The notes: generated by a model not told the origin, from the sequence alone. DNA of 49,880 nucleotides from Lachnospiraceae bacterium (GCA_910573755.1 CAJTBO010000035.1:1-49880); one strand, 5' to 3'; shown: positions 9,644-19,230, counted from the stretch's first letter. Numbers and translations are program-made.

Positions 9644-11290
9644 ATGGAAGCTGGCATTATACTATCGATGGCTGGGGGATTAGGGCTCTTTCTGTATGGC
9701 ATGCGCCTCATGAGTGACAGCATTGAAAAAGTGGCAGGCGCCAGGCTCAGAAAGATTCTGGAAATGTTCACCACAAACCGTTTTACCGGCATTTTGGTAG
9801 GATTTATCTTTACGGCATTGATTCAATCTTCTTCGGCATGTACTGCTATGGTGGTCAGCTTTGTAAACGCGGGGCTGATGACGCTGTATCAGGCGGCGGG
9901 AGTCATCTTTGGTTCCAATATCGGAACAACAGTAACAGCACTTTTGGTATCTTTTAAACTGGAAAAATTCGCGCCTGTGATCTTGCTTGCAGGTGTGCTT
10001 TTGGTGATGTTCTGCAGGAAGCAGAAGGTGTCGAAGTTCGGGGAAGTGATCGTGGGCTTCGGCGTGCTGTTCATGGGGCTTTCCACCATGTCCAGCGCCA
10101 TGGCGGGGCTGAAGGAGTCGCCTTTTATCATGGGGATGTTCGCGTCCCTGCAGAGCCCTGTTCTCGGCATTTTACTGGGCTTTGTGCTGACGGCGATCAT
10201 CCAGAGCTCTTCCGTTACGGTCAGCATCATGGTGCTGATGGCGAATCAGGGGCTGATGGGACTGGATATGTGCATGTACATTACGCTGGGATGTAATATC
10301 GGCGCCTGTACCACGGCGATTTTGGCTTCCCTGACCGGTAAAAAGGACGCAAAGCGGGCGGCGATGATCCATCTGCTGTTCAATGTGTTCGGTACCATCA
10401 TCATGTATATCATTCTGCGGCTGGCAATGGACTGGATCCTTAAGATGTTTATCAGTATGGCGGGAGATAACCCGGGACGTATCGTGGCGTATGCGCACCT
10501 GTTTATCAAGATATTCCTTGTGATCGTGCTGACGCCGTTTATCGGCGGTATCGTGAAGCTGACCTATCTGATCATACCGGGCGACGATAAGAAGATCGGC
10601 TACAGAGACAGCTTCCAGCTCAAGTATATCGGTAACAAGGTGGTACTGAATCCGGCTACGGCGGTGGTGGAAGTGATCAAGGAGATCGACCGTATGGCTT
10701 CCCTTGCCAGCGAGAATTTAAATCGTGCGATGAATGCGCTGATCACGCTGGATGAGGAGGATATTCAGGAAGTCTATTCGGTGGAGGAAAATATCAATTT
10801 CCTGAATCATGCGATCACCGGTTATCTGGTAAAGATCAACCAGACAACGCTGCCGATAGAGGACGCGAAGATGATCGGCGGGTTGTTCCATGTGGTGAAT
10901 GACATCGAACGGATCGGCGACCATGCGGAAAATATCGCGGATAACGCGGTAAAGAGAAAAGAAGGCGATATTTCCATCAGCAAGGACGCACAGCATGAAC
11001 TGGGCGAGATGCTGGATATGGTCAACACGATCATCCGGTATTCCGTGGATATGTTTGCGAACGGTACGATAGAGCATCTGCAGGATATCGTGCAGCTGGA
11101 GGATGCGGTGGATGAGAAGGAGAGGGAACTGCAGCAGAACCATGTGGACAGACTGACAAAGAACGAGTGTACGCCGGCTGCGGGAATGCTGTTTTCGGAT
11201 ATCGTTTCCGGACTGGAGAGGGTTTCCGACCATGCCACGAATATCGCGTTTTCCATTTACAGCAGCGATAACGAGGAAGTGGAGGGCTGA
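9644..11290 (+). CDS. Na/Pi cotransporter family protein with PhoU-like domain
   Basis: A 548-residue NptA/YjbB-type sodium-phosphate symporter. The membrane half contains two inverted repeats with the family's QSSS motifs (ALIQSSSACTAMVVS near residue 60 and AIIQSSSVTVSIMVL near residue 187), each in a hydrophobic setting. The last 200 residues are soluble and helical and resemble PhoU, with two related three-helix segments containing ERIGDHAENIADNAV and ERVSDHATNIAF. It likely exports or imports phosphate with sodium at the cytoplasmic membrane; direction cannot be read from sequence. GGGGGATG precedes the ATG. Confidence 0.93.
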   Translation: MEAGIILSMAGGLGLFLYGMRLMSDSIEKVAGARLRKILEMFTTNRFTGILVGFIFTALIQSSSACTAMVVSFVNAGLMTLYQAAGVIFGSNIGTTVTALLVSFKLEKFAPVILLAGVLLVMFCRKQKVSKFGEVIVGFGVLFMGLSTMSSAMAGLKESPFIMGMFASLQSPVLGILLGFVLTAIIQSSSVTVSIMVLMANQGLMGLDMCMYITLGCNIGACTTAILASLTGKKDAKRAAMIHLLFNVFGTIIMYIILRLAMDWILKMFISMAGDNPGRIVAYAHLFIKIFLVIVLTPFIGGIVKLTYLIIPGDDKKIGYRDSFQLKYIGNKVVLNPATAVVEVIKEIDRMASLASENLNRAMNALITLDEEDIQEVYSVEENINFLNHAITGYLVKINQTTLPIEDAKMIGGLFHVVNDIERIGDHAENIADNAVKRKEGDISISKDAQHELGEMLDMVNTIIRYSVDMFANGTIEHLQDIVQLEDAVDEKERELQQNHVDRLTKNECTPAAGMLFSDIVSGLERVSDHATNIAFSIYSSDNEEVEG

Positions 11291-11328
11291 GCGGGCTGCC
11301 GCATAATGTCCAGGTGATCGGCGCGCCG

Positions 11329-11416
11329 TTTGCGCGGCTGCCGTGAGATGCCGGCTTGCAGCCATCCGCCCTGTCTTTCAAGCTGTCGTGCTGTTTACGC
11401 GGTTGTCGTGAGATGC
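11329..11416 (+). repeat. Imperfect direct repeat between transporter and hydrolase genes
   Basis: A 23-base string at 11329-11351 recurs at 11394-11416 with four differences, giving a 65-bp period. Function unknown; it may be a small local duplication. Confidence 0.6.
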
Positions 11417-11467
11417 AGGTGTCGAGGACTGCGGGCTTCAGAGGAAAGGGATATTACAATAGAACTT

Positions 11468-12535
11468 ATGATAAAAACAGTGCAGTTTGGAAAGAGTAAA
11501 TATAGAAAAAGGGTATTATATTCCTGCGGAGTGTTTCTCGCCGCAGGAATGTTTTTCGTGATGGGCTTCGGGGCGGAGGCAAAGGAAAAGGTGTCCAGAA
11601 GCGAAGTGATGCTGAAACCCATAGGGATCAACAGTATCATGGATCCGGAAAAGAGCGATGAGGAAATTCTTGCGGAGGCGGAAACGATCGAGCTGTTCGG
11701 CTATAAGAATCTGGGGATCGCCAATGTGGAAAACAACCTGAATATCAGGGAGGGCGCGGACGAGGGTACAAAGCTTGTGGGAAAGATGCCGAAGGATTCC
11801 GCCTGTGAGATCGTGGGACAGGAAGGGGAATGGTCCAAAGTTACCTCCGGCAAGGTGGAAGGGTATGTAAAGACCGAGTTTCTGTATACCGGATCGGATG
11901 CAAGGATCAAGGCGCTGGATCTGATCTCCACCTATGCGGTGGTGCATGCGGACGCCCTCAGGGTAAGGCAGGAGCCCAGTACAGAGGCTTCCATCTACAC
12001 GCAGGTCGCCCAGGGGGAGATGCTGGAGTATGTGCAGACGCTGGAAAACGGCTGGGTGGAGATCATGCTGGACGATGAGACGGTGTATGTCTCCGGGGAA
12101 TATGTGGAGCTGGAGGACAAGCTGGAGACGGCGGTAACGCTGACGGAACTGCTTTACGGCGCGGGAGTTTCTGACGTTCGTGTCAGTATCTGTGAGTACG
12201 CGAAACAGTTTCTGGGGAACCGGTATGTGTACGGCGGCAGTTCCCTGACGAAGGGGACGGACTGCTCAGGGTTCACGATGCGGGTCTACCAGCAGTTCGG
12301 GATCTCGCTTCCCCATTCTTCGAGGGCGCAGGCAAACATGGGAACGAAGATCAGCGCATCGGAGGCAAAGCCAGGGGATCTGTTTTTCTATGGCGGCAGA
12401 GGGTATATCAACCATGTGGCGCTCTATATCGGAGGCGGTCAGGTGATCCACGCCAGTTCGCCGAAGACCGGGATCAGGATCAGCAGTTGTAATTACAGGA
12501 CGCCGGTGAAGGTGGTAAGGATCATCAATTCTTAG
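11468..12535 (+). CDS. Secreted SH3-domain NlpC/P60 peptidoglycan hydrolase
   Basis: A 355-residue exported cell-wall hydrolase. Residues 1-40 form a signal peptide (basic KSKYRKR, hydrophobic core ending near FGAEA). Two bacterial SH3 domains follow: one starting at NVENNLNIREGADEGTK, one at HADALRVRQEPSTEAS. The C-terminal NlpC/P60 domain has the catalytic Cys in KGTDCSGFTMRVYQ, the His in INHVALYIGGGQVIHAS, and a third polar residue downstream. It would cleave D-Glu-diaminopimelate-type bonds in stem peptides. The start at 11468 gives a proper signal peptide; longer in-frame starts give a non-homologous extension. The nearest AGAGGAAAGG is rather far upstream. Confidence 0.9.
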   Translation: MIKTVQFGKSKYRKRVLYSCGVFLAAGMFFVMGFGAEAKEKVSRSEVMLKPIGINSIMDPEKSDEEILAEAETIELFGYKNLGIANVENNLNIREGADEGTKLVGKMPKDSACEIVGQEGEWSKVTSGKVEGYVKTEFLYTGSDARIKALDLISTYAVVHADALRVRQEPSTEASIYTQVAQGEMLEYVQTLENGWVEIMLDDETVYVSGEYVELEDKLETAVTLTELLYGAGVSDVRVSICEYAKQFLGNRYVYGGSSLTKGTDCSGFTMRVYQQFGISLPHSSRAQANMGTKISASEAKPGDLFFYGGRGYINHVALYIGGGQVIHASSPKTGIRISSCNYRTPVKVVRIINS

Positions 12536-12707
12536 GTGGTATGATGCTAAGTGGATATATGAGGACAAATCGTTATTTAAAGTAGGATTGCTATTTTATG
12601 TTTTTGTATGAAGAAGTTTAATAAATAGTATATAATAAAGTTTGAGGCCGCTTTATTGTACATGTAAAATGATATAACAGCAGTAAACATTTTTAGGAAG
12701 GAAATTT

Positions 12708-14009
12708 GTGTATATGGTTTCAGAAAAACGAAATTATATTGTAATAAATACAGAGCAGGCAAAAGGTATTACTTCTAAATATCTGAGGGACCAATTGTTT
12801 GATATGGAAAATATAAGTTTTGGGTTACCTGAAATATATGACAGATATAATATTTGGAATGTACCAATATTATATAAAAAAGAAGTAATTGGGGAGATAG
12901 CTGTAAATGCTTATTCAAGAGATGTAGATAAAAAAATGTCATCTGATATAAGTATTTTAGATGGAAGAAAGAAAAAAATTGACATAGGGAAGCCTGTTTC
13001 TATAAAGAAATGTAAAAAGAAAAAAGAGAAGTATATAGTGTCTGATTTAGAGAATATGGTATTGAAAGGAAGAGCTGAAAAAGTATTAAAGCAGTTGCCG
13101 GAGAAATCTATAGATATGATTTTTACTTCTCCGCCATATTATAATGCAAGAAAACAATATTCAGAATTTGACACATATGAAGATTATTTGGCACTTATAA
13201 GAAAAGTAGTACGTGAATGTAATAGAGTCCTTATAGATGGAAAATTTTTTATTATTAATTCTTCGCATGTATTAGTACCGAGAGCGAGCAGAAATGAGTC
13301 GTCATCCCGAATAGCTGTTCCATTTGATATTCATCAAATATTTATGGAAGAGGGTTTTGAATTTGTTGATGATATAATATGGGAAAAACCGGAAGGTGCA
13401 GGTTGGGCAAGCGGGCGTGGGAGAAGATTTTCTGCAGATAGAAATCCTATGCAATATAAGGCTGTACCAGTAACAGAATATGTTATGGTTTATAGAAAAA
13501 AACCAGCGATTATTGTTGATCATTTTATTAGAAATCATCCTAATCAGAATATCATTCAAGAGTCGAAAATAACAGATGGATATGAAAAAACTAATATTTG
13601 GTACATATCACCAGCTAGAGATAAAAGACATCCGGCAATATTTCCTAAAGAGTTGGCAGAGAAAGTAATAAGATATTATTCGTTTAAAAATGATGTTATT
13701 TTAGACCCATTTGGAGGTATTGGGACAACTGCAAAGGCAGCAGCAGAATTAAAAAGAAGATTTGTGTTAATAGAATGTTCTGAAGAGTATATAGAAAGCT
13801 CTAAAATTGATTTAGATAATTTGAATAGTTTAATAAATCCTTTTGAATATAAATATATTGATTATTCTGATTTGCCAGATGAAGAGGAGGAGCGGTTTGA
13901 TTTATATGAAATGATACGAACATTAGAAAATATGGATGTTACCAGAGACGATATTGCAAAAACTATAAAAAATGTATATGCAGAAAAATTATTTAGAAAC
14001 GGAGTATAA
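12708..14009 (+). CDS. Type II DNA methyltransferase, beta class, probably N4-cytosine
   Basis: A 433-residue SAM-dependent DNA methyltransferase. The catalytic motif TSPPYY (about residue 140) precedes the SAM-binding motif DPFGGIGTT (about residue 334), which is the order of beta-class enzymes. TSPPY is typical of N4-cytosine and some N6-adenine methylases. It protects host DNA from the partner nuclease encoded immediately downstream. The gene is much richer in A+T than its neighbours, a sign of horizontal transfer. GTG at 12708 follows AGGAAGG by six bases; ATG at 12714 is an alternative start. Confidence 0.9.
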   Translation: MYMVSEKRNYIVINTEQAKGITSKYLRDQLFDMENISFGLPEIYDRYNIWNVPILYKKEVIGEIAVNAYSRDVDKKMSSDISILDGRKKKIDIGKPVSIKKCKKKKEKYIVSDLENMVLKGRAEKVLKQLPEKSIDMIFTSPPYYNARKQYSEFDTYEDYLALIRKVVRECNRVLIDGKFFIINSSHVLVPRASRNESSSRIAVPFDIHQIFMEEGFEFVDDIIWEKPEGAGWASGRGRRFSADRNPMQYKAVPVTEYVMVYRKKPAIIVDHFIRNHPNQNIIQESKITDGYEKTNIWYISPARDKRHPAIFPKELAEKVIRYYSFKNDVILDPFGGIGTTAKAAAELKRRFVLIECSEEYIESSKIDLDNLNSLINPFEYKYIDYSDLPDEEEERFDLYEMIRTLENMDVTRDDIAKTIKNVYAEKLFRNGV

Positions 14010-14016
14010 GCAAATT

Positions 14017-15090
14017 ATGTCAGTATATGATGAATATAATGAGATAGGGAGAAATAATATTAAAGCTACAAGTTCAGATTTTATAAATATGGTAGGTGAA
14101 GAAGGTGTCAAGGATATTGTAAAAAAAGTTTTTCTTGGTGACAATGTTCGTGATGTTACAGAATTTATTACACAAAGAAGGTTAATAAATTCTTATTCAG
14201 CTATGTTGGAATTATATTTAAAGACTTTTAATTTACATAATGATTCAATAAAGGAATTTATTGAATTTATAGCAAAAGATTTACAGAAAACTAAGGGTGA
14301 TGCAAAACTTTTAGACTTGTGGTTGCTTGGTTTGACTAAAAAGGGCTTGGATAATATTGTCAGAACAGAAGAGAATATTGTAGATTATCAATTTTCATTT
14401 GAAAGTTCTGTTAATGATACAGTGGAAGATTTAAAGAAAAGCTATGGTGAATTGTCAGGAACTATTGAGATGAACGGTAGTGTAATTAATTTAAATTGGA
14501 ATATTATGGTTTTGATGTTTATTGCTATAGGCGCACAAACATTAAGCATACGTGGTTCGGCAAAATCTATGAATGGAAAGATGTTTGAAAAACTTGTTTT
14601 GGGAGCATTATTAACAGTTCTGGGATTTACTTTTCTCTCTGGGCCACCATGTAAAGTTGATAAAACAAAGAGACTATTTTGGTTATCTAATATGGATGAA
14701 AATGAAAGAGAAACAGATGCGACTGTTATCTATAATGGAAAAGCAATAAGTATTGATATAGGCTTTATAGGTAAAGGAAATCCGGAAATCACCTTAGATA
14801 AGGTTACACGTTTTGGTGCATATAAGAGGATTGGTGGAATACCACATGATATGGCTACAGTCATCATTGTAGATACGATTGGAGAAAATAGTGATTTATT
14901 TAAAAAGGCAAAGCGGGTAAATGGCTATGTTTTACAGATGAACAATAATAATTGGACAACAGAGTTTGCTAAAACTATATGTGAGATTATGGATATTGAG
15001 CATGAATTAAGTAATCAAAGAGTAGAGGATTTAGAAAACTATTTCGATGAGAAATTAAAGAAGATTGATATGAAATTATTTATGAGATAG
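14017..15090 (+). CDS. Putative type II restriction endonuclease, possibly CfrBI-like
   Basis: A 357-residue protein directly after the methyltransferase and equally AT-rich. The middle part has a conserved-looking NGKMFEKLVLGALLTVLGF segment, then ETDATVIYNGKAISIDIGF, where an acidic residue, a beta strand and a second acidic/lysine group could form a variant PD-(D/E)XK site. The pairing and overall layout recall CfrBI-type systems, but I assign the family only tentatively. The start at 14017 follows GGAG by 12 bases; an in-frame ATG at 13972 inside the methylase gene has no ribosome binding site. Confidence 0.6.
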   Translation: MSVYDEYNEIGRNNIKATSSDFINMVGEEGVKDIVKKVFLGDNVRDVTEFITQRRLINSYSAMLELYLKTFNLHNDSIKEFIEFIAKDLQKTKGDAKLLDLWLLGLTKKGLDNIVRTEENIVDYQFSFESSVNDTVEDLKKSYGELSGTIEMNGSVINLNWNIMVLMFIAIGAQTLSIRGSAKSMNGKMFEKLVLGALLTVLGFTFLSGPPCKVDKTKRLFWLSNMDENERETDATVIYNGKAISIDIGFIGKGNPEITLDKVTRFGAYKRIGGIPHDMATVIIVDTIGENSDLFKKAKRVNGYVLQMNNNNWTTEFAKTICEIMDIEHELSNQRVEDLENYFDEKLKKIDMKLFMR

Positions 15091-15161
15091 AAAATAAAAT
15101 TATACAAAATTGGGAATGTAGAGGGAATTTGAATTACATTTAAGGTATTGAAAAAATTTGG

Positions 15162-15190
15162 TTTACAAGCTTGATTTTTTGTGCTATAGT
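15162..15190 (+). promoter_or_regulatory. Sigma-A promoter of rpsO
   Basis: TTTACA (15162-15167), exactly 17 bases, then TATAGT (15185-15190). This near-consensus promoter lies after the restriction genes and gives rpsO-pnp their own start, with a leader of about 85 bases. Confidence 0.8.
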
Positions 15191-15200
15191 TAGACAGCAT

Positions 15201-15256
15201 GAGTTTAGCCGATACTCAGGGAGAGGAGACTCCGACCTGCCCTTGGTATCAGGCGG
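15201..15256 (+). promoter_or_regulatory. Structured rpsO leader, candidate S15 autoregulatory RNA
   Basis: The leader can form a closing stem GCCGATAC (15208-15215) with GTATC-A-GGC (15246-15254, one bulged A), continued by AGGG (15218-15221) with CCCT (15240-15243), and inner pairs around AGG and CCT. It ends about 20 bases before the rpsO ribosome binding site. S15 binding to its own leader is established in several bacteria, with unrelated structures in each lineage, so this is a candidate only. Confidence 0.45.
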
Positions 15257-15281
15257 TTATAATAAGAGGAGGAAGAAAGAA

Positions 15282-15548
15282 ATGATTTCCAAAGAAAAGA
15301 AAGCAGCGATTATCAAAGAGTATGAGAGGACACCGGGCGATACAGGTTCACCGGAAGTACAGATCGCCATCCTGACAGCAAGGATTCAGGAACTGACAGA
15401 GCATCTGAAGGAGAACCAGAAGGATCACCATTCCCGCCGCGGTATGTATATGATGATCGGTCAGAGACGTGGACTGCTGGATTATTTAAAGAAAAAAGAT
15501 ATCGGGAGATATCGTACTTTAATTGAAAAACTTGGTATCAGAAAGTAA
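15282..15548 (+). CDS. rpsO: 30S ribosomal protein S15
   Basis: An 88-residue S15, the standard length. It binds the central domain of 16S rRNA. The signature runs through [34 protein letters not shown] and the C-terminal [16 protein letters not shown]. The start at 15282 follows AGAGGAGGAAG closely; a longer in-frame start at 15171 lies inside the promoter and is not credible. It is followed after 324 bases by pnp, the conserved rpsO-pnp pair. Confidence 0.98.
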   Translation: MISKEKKAAIIKEYERTPGDTGSPEVQIAILTARIQELTEHLKENQKDHHSRRGMYMMIGQRRGLLDYLKKKDIGRYRTLIEKLGIRK

Positions 15549-15872
15549 AAGAAAGAACGTAATGGATGGGCGGAACCGGAGACTTCGTTTTTGGTACCGC
15601 CTTTCCTGGTTTCAGAAGAGAGCTCCCGGCGGAGCAGGAAAATTTCGTTTGATCTGATATGGAATTTTCCGGTCAATGAATTCGGTTCAGGTAGGAGAAT
15701 AGACCCGAGACCACAGAAAATGGTATTTCCCGGAGAGGAAACTTTCTGTTTTGGTCCGGCATAGAGGCATAAAGCGGATCCAGGGAGAGAAATGGCATTT
15801 TCTGTAGTTTCGGCCTCTTCTGCCTGATGAATATCAATAAGATTTAAGAAAAAGAAAAGGAGAAGAGAGAAC
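15549..15872. other. rpsO-pnp spacer with several hairpins, no gene
   Basis: No gene is visible. A 9-bp stem with one mismatch (15569-15577 with 15593-15601) follows rpsO and could act as a terminator or processing site. A second stem pairs CAGAAA with TTTCTG around 15716-15750, and a near-palindrome AGAAATGGCATTTTCT lies near 15790. In Escherichia coli the rpsO-pnp spacer holds an RNase III hairpin used in PNPase autoregulation; a similar role here is only an inference. Confidence 0.5.
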
Positions 15873-17963
15873 ATGTACAAAACTTACACATTGGAACTCG
15901 CCGGCCGTACTTTAAAGGTGGATATCGGCAGAGTCGGCAAACAGGCAAACGGCTGTGCATTTATGCAGTATGGGGAGACAACCGTCCTTTCCACGGCGAC
16001 CGCTTCCGAAAAACCCAGAGACGGGATCGACTTTTTCCCGTGCAGCGTAGAGTATGAAGAGAAATTTTATTCCGTGGGAAAGATTCCCGGCGGATTTAAC
16101 AAGAGAGAGGGAAAGGCTTCCGAAAATGCAGTGCTGACAAGCCGTGTGATCGACAGGCCGATGCGTCCCCTGTTCCCGAAGGATTACAGAAACGATGTGA
16201 CTTTAAATAATATGGTAATGTCGGTAGATCCCGCATGCCGTCCGGAACTGGTGGCGATGCTGGGTACTTCTATCGCGACCTGCATTTCCGATATCCCGTT
16301 TGCAGGCCCCTGCGCGATGACACAGATCGGTATGGTGGATGGCGAACTGATCGTGAACCCGGGACAGGAGCAGTGGGATAAGGGCGATCTGAAGCTGACC
16401 GTTGCTTCCACGGCGGAAAAGGTGATCATGATCGAAGCCGGCGCCAATGAGATTCCGGAGGATAAGATGCTTTCCGCGATCTACAAAGCTCATGAGATTA
16501 ACCAGACGATTATCGGGTTTATCAACGGGATCGTGGCTGAGTGCGGCAGGCCGAAACATGAGTATGTAAGCTGTGCGATCCCCGAGGAGATGTTTGAGGA
16601 GATCAAGAAGATCGTACCGCCCGCAGAGATGGAGACGGCAGTTTTCACGGATGAGAAGCAGGTACGTGAAGAAAATATCCGCAATATCACGGCAAGACTG
16701 GAAGAGGCTTTTGCCGGGAACGAAGAGTGGCTTGCCGTGTTAGGGGAAGCTGTTTACCAGTATCAGAAAAAGACGGTCCGCAAGATGATCTTAAAGGATC
16801 ACAAGCGTCCTGACGGCCGTGAACTGAACCAGATCCGTCCGCTGGCGGCAGAGGTTGACATCATTCCGAGAGTGCATGGCTCCGCTATGTTTACCCGCGG
16901 GCAGACACAGATCTGCAACGTGACCACGCTGGCGCCCTTATCCGAGGCACAGAAGGTGGACGGACTGGATGTGAATATTACGGAAAAGAGATATATGCAT
17001 CACTATAACTTCCCTTCCTACTCTGTGGGGGAGACAAAGGTGAGCAGAGGACCGGGACGAAGAGAGATCGGGCACGGCGCACTGGCTGAGAGAGCGCTTC
17101 TGCCGGTACTGCCTTCCGTGGAGGAGTTCCCTTATGCGATCCGTACCGTATCGGAGACCTTTGAGTCCAACGGTTCCACGTCCATGGCTTCCACCTGTGC
17201 TTCCTGTATGTCCCTGATGGCGGCGGGCGTACCGATCAGGAAGATGGTTGCCGGTATTTCCTGCGGCCTTGTGACAGGCGACACGGATGATGATTTTGTA
17301 CTGCTGACCGATATCCAGGGGCTGGAGGATTTCTTCGGCGATATGGACTTTAAGGTGACGGGTACAACGGAAGGTATCACGGCGATCCAGATGGATATCA
17401 AGATCCACGGCCTGACAAGGCCCATCGTGGAGGGCGCGATCGCACGCTGCCGCGAAGCGAGAATGTTTATTATGGATACCTGTATGAAGCCCGCTATTTC
17501 CGCGCCGAGATCGGAAGTTGGTCCTTATGCGCCGAAGATCATTTCCCTGCAGATCGATCCGGAGAAGATCGGCGATGTGGTTGGACAGCGCGGCAAGACC
17601 ATCAACGAGATCATTGCGCGTACCAATGTGAAGATTGATATTACCGACGACGGACAGGTTTCCGTATGCGGCACGGATCAGGAGATGATGGACAAGGCGG
17701 TGGATATGATCAAGACCATCGTGACTGACTTTGAAGCAGGGCAGGTATTCAGCGGTAAAGTGGTGAGCATCAAGGAGTTCGGCGCCTTTATCGAGTTTGC
17801 ACCGGGCAAGGAAGGCATGGTTCACATTTCCAAGATCGCAAAGGAGAGGATCAACCGTGTCGAGGATGTGCTGACGCTGGGCGATGTGGTGACGGTTGTC
17901 TGCCTCGGCAAGGATAAGATGGGAAGGATCAGCTTCTCCATGAAAGATGTAGCGCAGAAATAA
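15873..17963 (+). CDS. pnp: Polyribonucleotide nucleotidyltransferase (PNPase)
   Basis: A 696-residue PNPase, the phosphorolytic 3'-5' exoribonuclease. Two RNase PH domains flank a helical domain: the first holds NGCAFMQYGETTVLSTA, the second ARALLPVLPS-like residues and ESNGSTSMASTCASCMS with the SD and GD catalytic region SCGLVTGDTDDDFVLLTDI (in pieces). The C-terminus carries a KH domain (IGDVVGQRGKTINEI) and an S1 domain (SGKVVSIKEFGAFIEF). Length and order are standard. AAGGAGAAGAG lies just before the ATG. Confidence 0.98.
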   Translation: MYKTYTLELAGRTLKVDIGRVGKQANGCAFMQYGETTVLSTATASEKPRDGIDFFPCSVEYEEKFYSVGKIPGGFNKREGKASENAVLTSRVIDRPMRPLFPKDYRNDVTLNNMVMSVDPACRPELVAMLGTSIATCISDIPFAGPCAMTQIGMVDGELIVNPGQEQWDKGDLKLTVASTAEKVIMIEAGANEIPEDKMLSAIYKAHEINQTIIGFINGIVAECGRPKHEYVSCAIPEEMFEEIKKIVPPAEMETAVFTDEKQVREENIRNITARLEEAFAGNEEWLAVLGEAVYQYQKKTVRKMILKDHKRPDGRELNQIRPLAAEVDIIPRVHGSAMFTRGQTQICNVTTLAPLSEAQKVDGLDVNITEKRYMHHYNFPSYSVGETKVSRGPGRREIGHGALAERALLPVLPSVEEFPYAIRTVSETFESNGSTSMASTCASCMSLMAAGVPIRKMVAGISCGLVTGDTDDDFVLLTDIQGLEDFFGDMDFKVTGTTEGITAIQMDIKIHGLTRPIVEGAIARCREARMFIMDTCMKPAISAPRSEVGPYAPKIISLQIDPEKIGDVVGQRGKTINEIIARTNVKIDITDDGQVSVCGTDQEMMDKAVDMIKTIVTDFEAGQVFSGKVVSIKEFGAFIEFAPGKEGMVHISKIAKERINRVEDVLTLGDVVTVVCLGKDKMGRISFSMKDVAQK

Positions 17964-17971
17964 AGAATAAA

Positions 17972-18002
17972 GAATATCTTCGCCGTTCAGGCGAAGGTAT
18001 TC
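17972..18002 (+). terminator. Strong hairpin after pnp
   Basis: A 13-bp stem with one G-U pair (17972-17984 with 17990-18002) and a five-base loop lies nine bases after the pnp stop. It lacks a clear T run, so it is more likely an mRNA 3'-end stabiliser than a complete terminator by itself. Confidence 0.6.
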
Positions 18003-18072
18003 GCTGCTTCTCGATCTGCACAGCAAATCGGGAAGTTACCCGTAATAAAAATATAATACGAAAATATAAAAT

Positions 18073-18104
18073 AAGGCGGCGACCCGGATGGATCACCGCC
18101 TTTT
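18073..18104 (+). terminator. Intrinsic terminator between pnp and the DegV gene
   Basis: AAGGCGG pairs with CCGCCTT across an inner stem with two mismatches and is followed by TTTT. It lies between two convergent genes and has an A/T-rich flank on the other side, so it may serve both. Confidence 0.75.
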
Positions 18105-18154
18105 ATGATTCTACAGGTAATGATGTCCTGTGAAAAAAGACACTTTAAAGGGTT

Positions 18155-18976
18155 TTATGCTTCCCATTCCACAGCAATACCGGTCGTATTGGGGCCGACA
18201 TGGGAGGAGACGATCAGATTCAGGCTTGCCTCATAGCTGCCGGGGATAAGGGCTTTGCATTTTTTAAACATTTCTTCATTTCCCACATAGATATTGCCGG
18301 TGCGGGCGGCTTTTTTGCTTTCCGCGATAGTCTGGATGTTCCGCAGTGCGCTGTTGAGGCCCCGGGCTTTTTTATATAATTCGATATGGCCTTCCCGGAT
18401 GGTCAGGATCGGTTTGATATCCAGAATGTCCCCGATCTTTCCGATGGCGGGGGAGACCCGTCCGCCCTGTATCAGATACTTGAAATCATCTACAATAAAA
18501 AAGATATCCAGCAGTTTTACCCGCCGCTCAATCTCAAAGGCGGCCTCTTCCAGAGATTTTCCCTGCTTTCTCAGTTCGATAGCGTCTGCGCAGAGAAAAC
18601 CAGCGCCGAGCGTGGCGCTCAGGGAATCAATGACCCTGATGGAGGATTCGGGATAAAGTGCTTGAAGTTCCTTTGCCGCCATGCAGATCGTATTATAGGA
18701 GCCGCTGATGCCGGAGGATACGGCAATACATAAAATGTCATTCCCTTCCTTTAAAACCTGTTCAAAACGATTGCGGACCAGATCGGGGTTGACGCCTGCG
18801 GTATAGGCACGCCGGCTGCTGAGCTGTTCAAAGAATACTTCTCTGGTCAAAACCTGTTCGTCGCCGTAAACAGTGCCGGGATCAAAGTAATAATACTGCG
18901 GCAGCATAACGACATCTGTGTCATAAGGCTTCGGTACATCAACATCTCCGTCCGTAAAAATAATAAAATCTTTCAT
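18155..18976 (-). CDS. DegV family fatty-acid-binding protein
   Basis: A 273-residue DegV protein. Members bind a fatty acid and some serve as FakB, presenting it to the FakA kinase for phospholipid synthesis; no FakA gene is seen nearby. Visible signatures are FIIFTDGDVDVPK at the N-terminus, SSGISGSYNTICMAAKEL in the middle (the SSG-S motif near the lipid head group), and YLIQGGRVSP. I choose 18976 as the start because AGGAGA lies ten bases upstream and the protein then begins like other DegV proteins. An upstream in-frame start at 19060 would add 28 residues. Confidence 0.92.
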   Translation of the reverse strand: MKDFIIFTDGDVDVPKPYDTDVVMLPQYYYFDPGTVYGDEQVLTREVFFEQLSSRRAYTAGVNPDLVRNRFEQVLKEGNDILCIAVSSGISGSYNTICMAAKELQALYPESSIRVIDSLSATLGAGFLCADAIELRKQGKSLEEAAFEIERRVKLLDIFFIVDDFKYLIQGGRVSPAIGKIGDILDIKPILTIREGHIELYKKARGLNSALRNIQTIAESKKAARTGNIYVGNEEMFKKCKALIPGSYEASLNLIVSSHVGPNTTGIAVEWEA

Positions 18977-19230
18977 GTCAACAATCTCTCCTGATAAACC
19001 TGCTCTGATTTGGGATGCAATCTGCATAGATGAAACGGCATCTGAAAAACAGTATAGCACTTTTGGTGTTAGTTTGCATGAATTTTAGATAGTTTTAAGA
19101 AAATTATAAGGAAACCGAAAAAAGTGTAAGGGAGATGTATGAAACTGTTTTTTTTATTCTTGACTAAAATTGCCCGATAATTTAAAATATATACAAGGTA
19201 TTGTCAAACAACTTTGGAGGAGGTTATGGT

